64,000 nt of DNA, taken from the IMG/VR virus record IMGVR_UViG_3300042327_000544, positions 1 to 64,000 of that record, one strand, 5' to 3'. Origin of the DNA: a virus. The position numbers and the translations under genes were made by a program. Positions within the stretch are counted from its first letter, which is position 1. Every line of letters begins with the position of its first letter. Below, one piece after another: positions 27,901 to 35,229 of the stretch. The notes beneath the pieces were generated by a model. That model was not told the origin of the DNA, did no database searches, and saw only the letters and a program-made list of their open reading frames with translations.

Positions 27901-28779
27901 TGCTTCTTGTCTATCTACTTCTCCAAGTACGGCAAGTCTACTTGTTTCTTTAACAGAATTAAGAAGATCGTCGCCTTGCTTGCCCGTCGCTGCAATATCT
28001 GCGGCAAGAGTAATTGTATCTTTAAATGAAACTCCGTATGCTTTTGAAATCTCTTTAGCTGTTTGAGTAACTTCTCTTCTTACTTTTTCAAGATCTGCTG
28101 CGGATGTTGCTGCTACTCCGCCGTATACCTTTGTAAGTCTGACTAACTCTGCATCTGCCATTCTAAATGCATCTGCTGCAGCTTTACCAAATGCCGCAAG
28201 AGGTACTGTAAGTCCTACTGTTAACTGACGACCTGCCCACTGAGTATTTTTACCCCAGTTAATAAGCTGAACTCCACCGTCTTGAACAACCTTGTTCATA
28301 ATCTGTAGTTCTTGTCTTGCTAAAGCAGTTTTGTTTTTTACAGCATCAAGACCCTGTGGAATATGTACGCTGTATTGCATAAGCCCTTGAGCATTTTTAC
28401 CCATTGGCTGAATGATTGCATTTTGTAATGCTACTTGCTGCTTAGCAAGATCTCTGATTAAGCCGCCTTGCGTCCTTGTGTGCTCACTAAATGTCTGAAA
28501 GTACTGCTTCAGTTTCATTTGGCCCCTGTCTAGGTTGGTGCCAAACTTTTCAACATCCGATGTTAAAGTAACAAAGTGTGTTGCAAACTGACCAGTTCTT
28601 CTTAGGTTTTCACCAAAGGATCTGTTCATCGTCGCTACTTGACTTGCAAGCCTTGCGTCCGATTGAATTATTTGTGCTTGAAGTTTTGAAAGAGAGGCTG
28701 CAACCTTATTGACATCTGCAATAAGACCTGAGAAATCTGCATTAGCAACTATATTAGTTACAATATTTTCATCAGCCAT
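21952..28779 (-). CDS. tail tape measure protein
   Basis: Sets tail length and may form the DNA channel on infection. At 2275 aa it is the largest gene in the window; at about 1.5 angstrom per residue (a known rule) the tail would be near 340 nm. The N-terminus is helical. A TP901-type minor tail domain spans about residues 190-420 (AADIAATGKQGDDLLNSVKE). Hydrophobic segments lie near 540-570 and 1450-1475 (FALGPIGLLLTALTAGYAIF). GNTDTVPAILTPGEFVVNKE near 915 is a common tape-measure motif. A long coiled coil covers about 1820-1940. It follows the frameshifted chaperone gene. Confidence 0.95.
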   Translation of the reverse strand: MADENIVTNIVANADFSGLIADVNKVAASLSKLQAQIIQSDARLASQVATMNRSFGENLRRTGQFATHFVTLTSDVEKFGTNLDRGQMKLKQYFQTFSEHTRTQGGLIRDLAKQQVALQNAIIQPMGKNAQGLMQYSVHIPQGLDAVKNKTALARQELQIMNKVVQDGGVQLINWGKNTQWAGRQLTVGLTVPLAAFGKAAADAFRMADAELVRLTKVYGGVAATSAADLEKVRREVTQTAKEISKAYGVSFKDTITLAADIAATGKQGDDLLNSVKETSRLAVLGEVDRQEAMKATLAIQTTFKQNTDQLSESINFLNSVENQTSTTLNDLVEAIPKAGPVIQGLGGSVQDLALYLTAMKEGGINASEGANALKSALASLINPTKVAKEKFSEMGIDLGGIVAKNAGDLTGTLFALQAALDNLDPLQKQQAIEQLFGKFQFSRLNALFANLGKQGSQTLQVMDLMKASSEELSQVAGRELSMVTESASGKYKRAVEGLKADLAGIGDEFLKIQTFFINIVDGIIKFINKLPDPIKSLLTFVTGFTAIIGPVIMLTGVLANFFGYIIKGASHFRALFKGGEGWKMLTPEILAAQKAGSLVEATFYSDAQAATVLKTAIAGLVTEFELLQSKAMTGAVSAAPTISTLAGNVVKGSGARVVDPNHPLISPEDTRSMSHLNPVAGMTMDQKSTQTIFGVVPGAPKVNQKIGNNPQMYMSGDLPKIPGLTSIGGASTGIVAAEAAKWHAMTGALAMQSQAEIALLKKEVASTGLITASLSDSYQALLPTMTKLTANAAAESAAIVAQLQAGKLTVDQARAKIIQLNAQVESMIAQASVDIAGQQGRTIGLTTVPLLNQPVVNAAGKTNMKELLRPGRTRSLLNKIAQGLGVKTFGAGYSTETTIPKRLNAGNIVPGTGNTDTVPAILTPGEFVVNKEATAANLPLLQAINNGQQSTNGAYNLGGMVQAFLKMTRGGGSRPMVSKKLIDKLFPGRLTDRATADYYEPKGNAGVFGGNVSSRKISASTSKINADMTGEGVDPRTLLASINARGGGSRLSTDVFLDGLANAGVISKAEKRRLSKLVFNSYAKKILSMGKVNDSNNPVYSVSESLLRKELGGNALGLEAWSKWSNSPGSFAHPTRRASTGWLNKIDVNGKTIKFANLEASAAGGNPNKFYHSKEASNPFIQTIASLFGATKLNRGGPVGNILKSTAFKNVGAKFGKIGEKWGATSLSIGMGRKLFGSSGLTPKAQNLMYGKMIENLEKERPYGYVKDAQGSLQKALEPDIVDTLLKSAAGDVLSTGGKSLSKIDREILRTKFANWDSKSWTPATTKVRKQMFGMNKGGMVPGVQYFNKGTKKPVQPITFGSAYRQERAKGNIGAGMMSSGPMAGMGIGMGMGMAGQAIGGQAGQIMQFASVLPMLAPNMLGSLGKLAGGFKGVGGAAGIAGKAIGMAMRFALGPIGLLLTALTAGYAIFKKFQKEREQDRIEKTNSVGITEKSAAEAGIKYNNLSNSIKAVNDQLELTRAKGRNAYEALNSAGVQGLTLSIKELRAGIKNAKENQKELVSTFTDIDVSGDANKQAKVTEIATNLKAQFIAAGISAQEATNKIYAIISASDKADMAFNAISSKGFREITDSASAAIAMVKTLNKNMYDPASAGYDTDVLYGKDLGVVISNTTDALDDNLQTLMKTKKENGELMTQQEAMSEILASINEKEGSKLTLTQAQINSLKETHPALAEILNQSDNVAGMYSKWRLLLSGVRTDLKNITSEQAQALVAFEAALDSALAASEAKSSGSGIAAKSQKSIVALQKLIASGGAKAAANAQKTQDQIKEEIKLIDKKIDKINEEADARKKALEAAQNKENLSLEIQKAQLEYADKMAAGDMAGAAQAQLKIKQLVGERENQKAIDAIEENRAKREKELIAQREKLQAQSDKTAKNLTNAQNNATSAGERMNKVDQYQNEYQRLVKEQARIDVILEKDPSNKQALKDQQELVRGPLGDLAKQIAADAKGSDKVLATELKKIFTGTLINEKGESTAGRVMTATHPKGSATYKPGAADAALKKDSAAALANAKAITGGKTIADLYNAYMGIGPAGSKTKDTAFEVTKTTTKTGVSLGGNTNKDGLEQWAKEQIVREYNLQPGQFFKYNQRTYKVNSATDIIRQKWGGGPFAAGDLLRVNDRINSLGAQPEGILMKPNFSGTIYPNAATMPTYDVPSYSTAGGFKSGTTNSSSSNVTINATLNFGESPKSGRDLWKEFKQIAKAEGAKVGENIVIGGSY

Positions 28780-28790
28780 TTATCTTTACA

Positions 28791-29458
28791 TTACTCCTTT
28801 GTGTAGCCTAGACCTGCTCCAATTCCAAACCCTGCTTGTGCTGCTAAGCTTCCTTGTAGGGAAACTATATCATCACCTGAAGCTTCTATGCCTAGGGCTT
28901 TTCTTTTAACATCGTCAAAAGTTTTTGCCTGTGGTTCGGAGTCTTCCTCATCTACATCTAAATCTATTCCCTTAAGACTTGCCGTAAACTTTCTGTCTTC
29001 CGACTTTTGTTTCTTAAAAGATTTCAATGTTTGAATAAGTTCTGGCATTGAAAGACTTTCTTCTAGTTCTTCGTAATTCTTCCAGTGTCCCAGAAGAAAT
29101 ACTTCACCCTCTAAAGCGGCTAAATCTAGTTCTGACCAGCCAGAACCGCTGCCGCTAGAAGGTTTGGGTCGTCCATCTTAATCCCACCGCATACTTCAAG
29201 TATACGATTGATTGTGGGGACGTCAAGTGCATCTTCTAGTGCATCTCTATCTGCTACCAAGTCTGGTAGTTGTTTTTCAAGTGCTACTGCAACCGCATCA
29301 ATTAACACATTAAGTGTTTGATCTTCTGTAGTTGAATCGCTTGCTGCCTGTAATACGAGCATAAATTTTCTTAGCTCTTTAATGCTTAATGGCTTCAACT
29401 TAACTGTTGAGCCATTCTGAAGCGTTAGTTCTTCTACGCTATATACTGTTGTTGCCAA
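28791..29458 (-). CDS. tail assembly chaperone, long -1 frameshift product
   Basis: The extended chaperone that binds the tape measure during tail assembly. Reading starts at the TTG at 29458, shifts back one base at CCCAAAC (29162-29168) and continues to 28791, giving 222 aa (99 before and 123 after the shift). After the shift the frame reads PSSGSGSGWSELDLAALEGE, then VFLLGHWKNYEEL, a well-formed linker and domain that has no start codon of its own. This matches the G/GT arrangement of siphoviruses. The frame after the shift also contains the ATG at 29048, but that starts inside a continuous domain and is not needed. Confidence 0.88.
29126..29458 (-). CDS. tail assembly chaperone, short product
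   Basis: The unshifted 110-aa product, ending DPNLLAAAVLAGQN. It is mainly helical and acidic, as usual for the G-type chaperone (KLKPLSIKELRKFMLVLQAA near residues 21-40). It starts with TTG at 29458, supported by a strong AGGAGG six bases upstream. The gene has its own promoter and follows a terminator, so chaperones and tape measure are transcribed separately from the tube gene. Confidence 0.88.
   Translation of the reverse strand: MATTVYSVEELTLQNGSTVKLKPLSIKELRKFMLVLQAASDSTTEDQTLNVLIDAVAVALEKQLPDLVADRDALEDALDVPTINRILEVCGGIKMDDPNLLAAAVLAGQN
29162..29168 (-). other. -1 ribosomal frameshift slippery site CCCAAAC
   Basis: On the minus strand the zero-frame codons are CCA AAC preceded by C, giving the heptamer CCCAAAC (form XXXYYYZ). 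Slippage to CCC AAA restores a long open frame that runs on from the chaperone. It lies about 36 bases before the short frame's stop. Confidence 0.87.
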
Positions 29459-29487
29459 TTTAATCCTCCTAGGATCTAGTCTTAATT

Positions 29488-29516
29488 ATTATAACATATA
29501 CAGATTATCAGCACAA
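29488..29516 (-). promoter_or_regulatory. promoter for chaperone and tape-measure operon
   Basis: TTGTGC (29516-29511), 17 bases, TATAAT (29493-29488), with TGT making an extended -10. It follows immediately after the terminator of the tube gene. The leader of about 20 bases holds the AGGAGG of the chaperone start. Confidence 0.65.
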
Positions 29517-29518
29517 AT

Positions 29519-29545
29519 GAAAAAGCCCCCAAAAAGGGGGCTTTT
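29519..29545 (-). terminator. rho-independent terminator after tail tube gene
   Basis: A perfect 10-bp stem AAAAGCCCCC / GGGGGCTTTT with a 5-base loop, followed by T on the minus strand. It ends the tube-gene transcript just 14 bases past the gene. Confidence 0.9.
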
Positions 29546-29558
29546 CCTATTTAATTAT

Positions 29559-30281
29559 TTAAGCTAGAACTCGGTCAATAATCTTACCGTATTCTGAGCC
29601 GCTATAGTTAGCGTCTGGAAGAAGACGGAATGTTACTGGGAAAGTTGTTGCTGCGTTACGTGCAAGTGAGAATTGTGACTGTTGTACTGACAAAACACGA
29701 CGTGCATAATATACACGCTCTGTTGTTGCGTCTGCTTCTCCTGTTGTTGTAGTTGCTACTGTTGGTGCTTGACCAATTGCAAATAGCTGACGCTCTGTTG
29801 GGGCAATACCAAGTGATCCTGCCTCAAGTCCCAATGTAAGGGTCTTGTCATCTGCTCCAGTTGCACCCTTTGTTGGGTAATCATCTGTTGCAGCACCTGC
29901 TGCTCCTTGCTTGGTTAGTGTTGCTCCTCCTTGACCGAATACTACTAGAACGTTTTCTAGTGTACCTTCGGACATTTCAGTTGCAATCATAACCTCCATA
30001 GCAGACTTGAAAAGCTTTGCTGTATCTAGAAGCTGATCCACTGTTACTGAATCGTAAGTTGGATTGTAAGTGATCTGAAGACCATTGTTTGTAAATCCTA
30101 CGTTACGAACATCTGTAGATGCGTCTAGAGCTGCTGCTGCTTTTGTTCTTGCTGTGAAAGAAATTCCACCAGTTGCTCTGTCTAAAAGGTTTTCCTTATA
30201 TCCAGTTACTGTTGAATCGCTTGTTGAAATGTAGAGCGGTGAAGCTCCTACAAGAATATTTTTGGCTGAGTTAAATGCCAT
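29559..30281 (-). CDS. major tail (tube) protein
   Basis: Forms the tail tube by polymerising into hexameric rings. The 240-aa protein starts MAFNSAKNILVGASPLYIST, beta-rich throughout, with a usual length for siphovirus tube proteins and a place between the tail terminator and the tail chaperones. AGGAGG precedes the ATG. It has its own promoter (30367-30395) and a strong terminator, as expected for a protein needed in many copies. Codon use looks more strongly selected than in its neighbours (fewer rare triplets by eye), which is an impression only. Confidence 0.85.
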   Translation of the reverse strand: MAFNSAKNILVGASPLYISTSDSTVTGYKENLLDRATGGISFTARTKAAAALDASTDVRNVGFTNNGLQITYNPTYDSVTVDQLLDTAKLFKSAMEVMIATEMSEGTLENVLVVFGQGGATLTKQGAAGAATDDYPTKGATGADDKTLTLGLEAGSLGIAPTERQLFAIGQAPTVATTTTGEADATTERVYYARRVLSVQQSQFSLARNAATTFPVTFRLLPDANYSGSEYGKIIDRVLA

Positions 30282-30366
30282 TATTTCGTACCTCCTGTTT
30301 TCAAAATATATATATATAATTGTAAATCATTAAATCTTGGCTGGCTAGGCCTTTCCTCTATGTACA

Positions 30367-30395
30367 ATAATAGAGTATAATTCGCCCAAAGGCAA
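30367..30395 (-). promoter_or_regulatory. promoter of the tail tube gene
   Basis: TTGCCT (30395-30390), 17 bases, TATTAT (30372-30367), on the minus strand in the 115-base gap before the tube gene. The -35 context ATTTGCCTTT is shared with the protease/capsid promoter at 36.05 kb. The leader would be about 80 bases. The gap also holds an AT dinucleotide run near 30306-30319. Confidence 0.6.
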
Positions 30396-30396
30396 A

Positions 30397-30906
30397 TTAC
30401 AGGAATCGGCCAGCTGTGTCTATATGTCTTGCGTATTTGACCTCAAGGATCACATCTGCGGACAGGAAACCTGCCAACTCTTCTGATGGAGCCGTTGGGG
30501 AAATATCCGCCACAAATATACTAAAGAATTTAAACTTTTTAGATATGCCAGAGTAGGCATTTGCATCCCTAGCGGACTCATCCATTCTTCTAAATAGGTC
30601 CGTCATTAAGTTTCTAATCTCATTAATCTCTGAAACATCTGTTGAGTAGATGGTAAATAGAATTTGCTCACAGCATATAGCCCAGTTTTCCTCATAGGAT
30701 AAACCGATCTTGTCATAGACTATGTGTTTCTTTCCGCTCAAGAATTGATTTAATTCTGGAGATTGCTGTACAGGAATAATTGGGATAATCTCTTCCCCTA
30801 TATTATCTGAATAGTAGTCAGTTTGTTCAAAAATGTTATTTGACTTTAATTGGCTCCACAGGAACTTTCTTAAATCAATCATTACGTCTGCTTTATAATC
30901 TGTCAT
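30397..30906 (-). CDS. putative tail terminator or neck protein
   Basis: A 169-aa mixed alpha/beta protein starting MTDYKADVMIDLRKFLWSQL. Size, acidic nature and position just before the tube gene fit a tail terminator (lambda U-like). It has ENWAICCEQILFTIYSTDVS near residues 73-92, resembling the core strand-helix of that family, but this is weak evidence. Overlaps the upstream gene by 4 bases (ATGA). Confidence 0.65.
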   Translation of the reverse strand: MTDYKADVMIDLRKFLWSQLKSNNIFEQTDYYSDNIGEEIIPIIPVQQSPELNQFLSGKKHIVYDKIGLSYEENWAICCEQILFTIYSTDVSEINEIRNLMTDLFRRMDESARDANAYSGISKKFKFFSIFVADISPTAPSEELAGFLSADVILEVKYARHIDTAGRFL

Positions 30907-31685
30907 GATACCCCTCCAAATGCTAATTCTACTGCTGAGTCTGCCTGCGTTCTTAATGCATTAGGGCTAAATGAATATTTAACTTTTCTTACGTCACCTG
31001 GAACCTTCATTGCTTTAGTTAATGATGAATTAAATATTTGTTGAAATCCAGATTTTTTAATTGACAAACTTACTAGATTACCTGTAAAGAATTGTGCATA
31101 GGCGATTCGGAATCTTCCTGTTGCCTTGCCTCCTCCTGGCCTTGTAACGGTCACAGAGGCGCCTTTAGGCATGTAGACTACGCCAGTACTAGTTTCAAAT
31201 ACTAGGCGCTCTGCGAACCTAGGGCGGATTACTAGAGGCATTCCAGCTTCCATCACAGAAGCTTTACTAATAAATACGTGTTTTCTACTTCCAAATTCAT
31301 TAGGCACTGCTGACTTAGATGGCAAGAAACTAGAGGCAATTTTAAATGAAAGACCGTCTGTTGATAATACGTTTAATTTAAATAGCCTAGATCCTTTATT
31401 TCCGACTTTATTCCACTCGTACACGTGGTGTAATGACTTAGGATTTATTCTTGACTGAGAATCTACATATAGCCCAAAGTCTTGATCTATCTGTTTAAAT
31501 ATAACAGATTGAAATTTCTTTTCAAATGCTTTACTTGTTGTTAGTCTAGACACAACTTGAGCTTGATAATATATCGCAGCAGATATTTGGGCTACTGTGC
31601 TATCCTTCAAAATAGTTCCGCTAGTGCCAGACATACCTTTTTGTAGACCGCTGGCTGCCGTAACTAATAGTGTACTATTGTCCAA
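30903..31685 (-). CDS. putative head-tail joining or tail completion protein
   Basis: A 260-aa basic protein of the neck region. It is larger than the usual HK97 gp10-like protein. It has KPRF/FAERLVFETSTGVVYMPK near residues 158-178 and a Lys-rich C-terminal half. The position, third after the first connector, suits a tail-completion or neck role. Overlaps its upstream neighbour by 11 bases and its downstream neighbour by 4. No clear family motif, so the function rests on order. Confidence 0.6.
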   Translation of the reverse strand: MDNSTLLVTAASGLQKGMSGTSGTILKDSTVAQISAAIYYQAQVVSRLTTSKAFEKKFQSVIFKQIDQDFGLYVDSQSRINPKSLHHVYEWNKVGNKGSRLFKLNVLSTDGLSFKIASSFLPSKSAVPNEFGSRKHVFISKASVMEAGMPLVIRPRFAERLVFETSTGVVYMPKGASVTVTRPGGGKATGRFRIAYAQFFTGNLVSLSIKKSGFQQIFNSSLTKAMKVPGDVRKVKYSFSPNALRTQADSAVELAFGGVS

Positions 31686-32103
31686 TTGTCTGGTTTTCCG
31701 ATCTCTTGACAGTAGAGTTATATCCCACTGTGCCGCCGAACGGGTCTGTCATTGGAGTTGTTCCTATTACCTCAAAAACTGTAGGAGTGTTGGTTGGAAA
31801 ATTTAATTCTTCCCATATAGTGTTGCCATCATGGTCTCTAATGTTTGTAATTTTTTCTCTTAATGTTACTTGCTCTGATGTTCTAATCTGTAACACTTCT
31901 TCATTAGTATACTTATTGGAAAACTTTTGTCCGTCTTTAGTAATGCTTGAAGCAGAGTTGCTTATGTTGCCCTTTGCGCTACAGGATACAGTTCTGTCAT
32001 ATTGCCATTCTTTTTTTATTGAGCCTGTATCTGGATCCTGCGAATCAACTGGCTTATAGACATCCATAAACATTGGGAGTATCGAGTCAACAAGAGCATA
32101 CAT
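31675..32103 (-). CDS. putative head closure (stopper) protein
   Basis: A 142-aa beta-rich protein with MFMDVYKPVDSQDPDTGSIK near the N-terminus, the form seen in small head-closure proteins (SPP1 gp16 type), which usually begin with a compound-name strand and a Tyr/Trp loop. The start forms a TAATG junction with the adaptor gene, and the 3' end overlaps the next gene by 11 bases. Function inferred from fold-like pattern and order. Confidence 0.65.
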   Translation of the reverse strand: MYALVDSILPMFMDVYKPVDSQDPDTGSIKKEWQYDRTVSCSAKGNISNSASSITKDGQKFSNKYTNEEVLQIRTSEQVTLREKITNIRDHDGNTIWEELNFPTNTPTVFEVIGTTPMTDPFGGTVGYNSTVKRSENQTIGQ

Positions 32104-33083
32104 TATATAACAACCATTTGATTGAGAACATATGGGAGAAGTAATTGATCTGCATAGAGATTACCCGTTCCTGAATATACCCCCGAATTGTACTCAAATT
32201 TCCAGTCAAATGTCTGTATTGACTTCATATACTTATTACGCCAGACCTTGTCTTTTGAAAAATAATCTTTCATTAATTCAATACATGCAAGATCAACCTC
32301 ATCTGGAACTTCTTTCCATCCAAATTTACCTTGCACACGATATGTTCCACCTGTATTAAAGGATCCACCCCACGTATCACTTATAGTTGGAGGGACCATT
32401 CCGTTTGCTATATATACCGTATTGTCTAGCATGTTGGCCCTGTTAACTCTTATGCCAAATCCGCTTTCAGAAATTACTGTATTAAAATTCCAATTATTAA
32501 CTGAATTTAATGTGTCTAGTAGCAGGATGTCGTTTTGATATAGTTTGTATAAGGTTGATATTTTGTATGGAAGTGGAAGCACATCGGATCCTGAGCCATA
32601 CGCAGTTTGAATATCATCATATAAAAAGAATTGCTGCCTTGTGTAAGCCTCAATAAGTTTTCTTGCATATCTTTCAGCGTTTGCCAATTCGGCATATGAC
32701 TTAGTGTTAGGATCTGAATAATCAGACCCCAATCCTAAAGATTCGATTGCCTGGCTCATATCGGTATACGGGGTCTGCACAAATATTTTATTATCTTTTT
32801 GTGTAGAGGTTCCGCCAACTGAATATGTCCAGCTTAATTTTAATTGTCTTTGTCTGTCTGTGTAGGCTAAAGGAATATATACAATATACGTTCCTGCATC
32901 TACTTCTGACTTGACAGGGGTTAATGTTGAAAGTATCGTGGCAGGATTAATTGCTGGAGATACTCCTGGATCTTCTGTAATGTCATATAGTCTTACAACT
33001 GGAAGGCTATCTGAATCAGTTAGCTGTCCCTGCCAAAACACCTTATGTGTTATTGGTGAATTTGAACCTACTAGAATTTCCAT
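32103..33083 (-). CDS. head-tail adaptor protein with extra N-terminal domain
   Basis: A 326-aa protein. Residues 1-100 form an Ig-like beta domain (VDAGTYIVYIPLAYTDRQRQ). Residues about 115-326 resemble head-tail adaptor proteins, with YAELANAERYARKLIEAYTR and VPDEVDLACIELMKDYFSKD as helical segments. Usual adaptors are 100-200 aa, so the N-terminal beta domain is an addition. It lies downstream of capsid and the small LEM-like protein, where an adaptor is expected. Confidence 0.72.
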   Translation of the reverse strand: MEILVGSNSPITHKVFWQGQLTDSDSLPVVRLYDITEDPGVSPAINPATILSTLTPVKSEVDAGTYIVYIPLAYTDRQRQLKLSWTYSVGGTSTQKDNKIFVQTPYTDMSQAIESLGLGSDYSDPNTKSYAELANAERYARKLIEAYTRQQFFLYDDIQTAYGSGSDVLPLPYKISTLYKLYQNDILLLDTLNSVNNWNFNTVISESGFGIRVNRANMLDNTVYIANGMVPPTISDTWGGSFNTGGTYRVQGKFGWKEVPDEVDLACIELMKDYFSKDKVWRNKYMKSIQTFDWKFEYNSGVYSGTGNLYADQLLLPYVLNQMVVI

Positions 33084-33093
33084 TTAATAAAGG

Positions 33094-33501
33094 TTAAGCG
33101 TAGTACTCCTGAACTTCCTTTGGAGTTGCTAAGCGGAAACCCTCCTCCTTGTCAAAAATTTCTTGAGCATCTTCTTCTGTCATTGCAACAAATGGGTGCT
33201 CTTTTGTGAATGTAAATCCTTGTATATCATACCTAAAATTTTCTCTAGTCATTCTAACTAGAACCGTATCTTCTGGCTGAGCATCTGGATTAAATCTAGG
33301 CAGAATCTCTTCTGCGTTTTCGCTGAATTCGTCTGTGGCGTCTTCAATATCTTTAATTGTTTTTTGATAAACAGACCATGTGACTCCCTCTTCTGCAAGG
33401 GCGGCAACAATATCTGCCTTACTCTTAATTCCATCAGTATCAACTGCAAAGTCCTCTGCAACTTTTCTGAGTTCTGCTACTTTCAATGTCTCAAATGACA
33501 T
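33094..33501 (-). CDS. small acidic protein with SAP/HeH-like N-terminus
   Basis: A 135-aa acidic protein. Residues 1-40 (LKVAELRKVAEDFAVDTDGI) form a helix-extended-helix pattern of the SAP/LEM/HeH type common in phage head regions next to capsid genes. The rest contains FRYDIQGFTFTKEHPFVAMT, as in small proteins filling this position in actinophages. It is preceded by AAGGAG and by the promoter at 33.5 kb. A head-decoration or connector role is possible but unproven. Confidence 0.72.
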   Translation of the reverse strand: MSFETLKVAELRKVAEDFAVDTDGIKSKADIVAALAEEGVTWSVYQKTIKDIEDATDEFSENAEEILPRFNPDAQPEDTVLVRMTRENFRYDIQGFTFTKEHPFVAMTEEDAQEIFDKEEGFRLATPKEVQEYYA

Positions 33502-33526
33502 ATATTCTCCTTTGTTAGGTCCTTTA

Positions 33527-33555
33527 ATTATAGCATTGATAAATTAAAATGAAAA
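33527..33555 (-). promoter_or_regulatory. promoter for connector genes
   Basis: TTTTCA (33555-33550), 17 bases, TATAAT (33532-33527), with TGC upstream as an extended -10. The -35 overlaps the T-run of the capsid terminator. The same TGCTATAAT box occurs at 45.99 kb. Confidence 0.65.
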
Positions 33556-33580
33556 GCCCCTAAAATTAATTAGGGGCCTT
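33551..33580 (-). terminator. rho-independent terminator after capsid gene
   Basis: Stem GCCCCTAA / TTAGGGGC (33556-33577) with a 6-base loop, followed by TTTTC on the minus strand. It ends capsid transcripts 24 bases past the gene. Confidence 0.88.
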
Positions 33581-33603
33581 TCGGGGGTTTTATCTTAAAT
33601 TAA

Positions 33604-34653
33604 TTAAGAAGCAACCTTAACGTTCTTTACAACTACCCAAGCGTCTGCCTGCTCGATCTGAACGCCAACACGAGTATACATTGTGTACTCAATTGTGTCC
33701 TTACGTGGCTGGAAGAAGCGGTAGACAGTTACATCACGCTTGATACCAATAACTACGTTATTTGGGAATGTCAAGTGGATATCTCCGTGTGAGCCTGATG
33801 CTCCTGATTGTGTTCCAGTTTGTGTCTCTGAAAGAAGTGGAACTTCAACAATCGGAATACCGAATGCGAATGGTGCCACATATCCTGCAGGTCCACCTAG
33901 TGGTGCAACTCCACCACGGATAACGCTTGAAGCGATATCTTGTGGAATTGTTTGGTTTGTTCCAATGCTGTTAGCATATAGGAAATCTTGAATCAAGTTT
34001 GATCCAGCAAGGAAGCGAAGGTCTCCACGACGTTGCTTGTACTTACGTGGCATAGCCTTAAGTGCCTTGTTGAATACTTCACGAGAAACTCCAGCGCCAG
34101 CTGCGTCTACGACACGACCTGATGCCTTTGCCTTCTTTACAACGCCATCAAATGACTTGTAAAGTGCGTCTCCTGAAAGAGCTGTGTCACCGTTAAGAAG
34201 AACATCTTCGATGTCGTTTCCTGCCTGTGTTGCCATCAAACGTGCAATGTGATCTTCTAGATCTGCACCTTCGATGTTATCTTCTAGAGATTCTGTTGAA
34301 AGCTCCCAGTCCATGCGGAGTTTCTTTGTTGTTAAAGAGATTTTTGAGAAAGTTACACCACTGTTTGTTGCGGTGTTGTCTGCCTCGGTTGCAAGCTTCA
34401 TAAGCTTCTCACCAACGGACATACGGTCAATCTCGGCTGTGTCTGACTTCATACGAACTGTACGTGCGACCTTACCGATAACGGTTGCGTCGAACATATA
34501 ATCAAGGAAGCGAGCAGACTGTTCTGGGTTAAGAAGTCCGCCGTTGCCATTTTCTGAAGCTACGTGTACTCCTGTTCCACCAGTTGCGGAGCCGAATCCT
34601 GTTGATAACTGAGTACCAGCGTTTACGGCTTTTTCTAATGTTTCATTGCTCAT
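33604..34653 (-). CDS. major capsid protein, HK97 fold
   Basis: Builds the icosahedral shell. The 349-aa protein lies directly after the protease/scaffold gene and before a terminator. It contains GLLNPEQSARFLDYMFDATV, then LRMDWELSTESLEDNIEG (residues about 110-130) and DLEDHIARLMATQAGNDIED, matching the E-loop, spine-helix and P-domain pattern of HK97-type capsid proteins. No long delta domain precedes the shell domain, consistent with a separate scaffold. Its high expression is suggested by the terminator and clean upstream spacing. Confidence 0.9.
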   Translation of the reverse strand: MSNETLEKAVNAGTQLSTGFGSATGGTGVHVASENGNGGLLNPEQSARFLDYMFDATVIGKVARTVRMKSDTAEIDRMSVGEKLMKLATEADNTATNSGVTFSKISLTTKKLRMDWELSTESLEDNIEGADLEDHIARLMATQAGNDIEDVLLNGDTALSGDALYKSFDGVVKKAKASGRVVDAAGAGVSREVFNKALKAMPRKYKQRRGDLRFLAGSNLIQDFLYANSIGTNQTIPQDIASSVIRGGVAPLGGPAGYVAPFAFGIPIVEVPLLSETQTGTQSGASGSHGDIHLTFPNNVVIGIKRDVTVYRFFQPRKDTIEYTMYTRVGVQIEQADAWVVVKNVKVAS

Positions 34654-34668
34654 TATTTTATACCTACC

Positions 34669-35229
34669 TTAGTTGAATATTTCGTTTACGGAACCGAGGA
34701 AAGAACCGTTCCATTTAGATTTTTTGATTGTTACTTCTTCTGATCGGCCAAGATCTGAAGACTTCTTAATTGCAGTCTCTGATTCTACTGCGTCGACACG
34801 CTTTTGTACACCATCAATCGTGCTCTTGATGTTATTTACAGCGCTTGAAAGTGCTGTGTGTTGTTCTGCCAACTCTGAAATTCTAGCATCTACGCTCTTG
34901 CTGAAAGATTCAACAGTCTCTTGGATTGTTGTTACTTGTGCTGCATTTGCTTCAGATGCCTTATTTAGAGTTTCTGAGAAAAAGCCTTTTAGATCGCCTA
35001 ACATCTTCGCAAAATCAGGTTCATCAACCTTATCTTCTGATACTTCGGCTGCTTTTTCCAGAGTCTCGGCAGGAACGTCTTCTGCTACTGCTTCTGCAGG
35101 AGCTTCAGCTGGAGCTGCATCATCTGCAACTACTGCTGTATCTTCAACGGCTGTTTCTTCTGCTACTGCTTCGGCTGGTGCCTCTACTGCAACATCTTCG
35201 ACAACTACGTTTTCTGTATTATCTGACAT
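34669..35229 (-). CDS. nested scaffold protein from internal in-frame start
   Basis: An in-frame ATG at 35229 (residue 264 of the protease) begins MSDNTENVVVEDVAVEAPAE. It lies six bases after AAGGAGGT (35236-35243), the strongest Shine-Dalgarno in the head module. It would make a 186-aa protein containing only the acidic linker and coiled coil, as lambda Nu3 lies inside gene C. It would guide capsid assembly and then be cleaved. The start is read from sequence; the scaffold role is inferred. Confidence 0.75.
   Translation of the reverse strand: MSDNTENVVVEDVAVEAPAEAVAEETAVEDTAVVADDAAPAEAPAEAVAEDVPAETLEKAAEVSEDKVDEPDFAKMLGDLKGFFSETLNKASEANAAQVTTIQETVESFSKSVDARISELAEQHTALSSAVNNIKSTIDGVQKRVDAVESETAIKKSSDLGRSEEVTIKKSKWNGSFLGSVNEIFN

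Noticed and set aside
28791-29048. Separate 85-aa gene after the chaperone
   Set aside because: The frame is open upstream through a conserved-looking domain to the CCCAAAC site, so it is the end of the frameshift product.
30305-30320. AT dinucleotide run as a possible origin or regulatory element
   Set aside because: Only a short run in an AT-rich leader; no iterons or strand-specific feature next to it.
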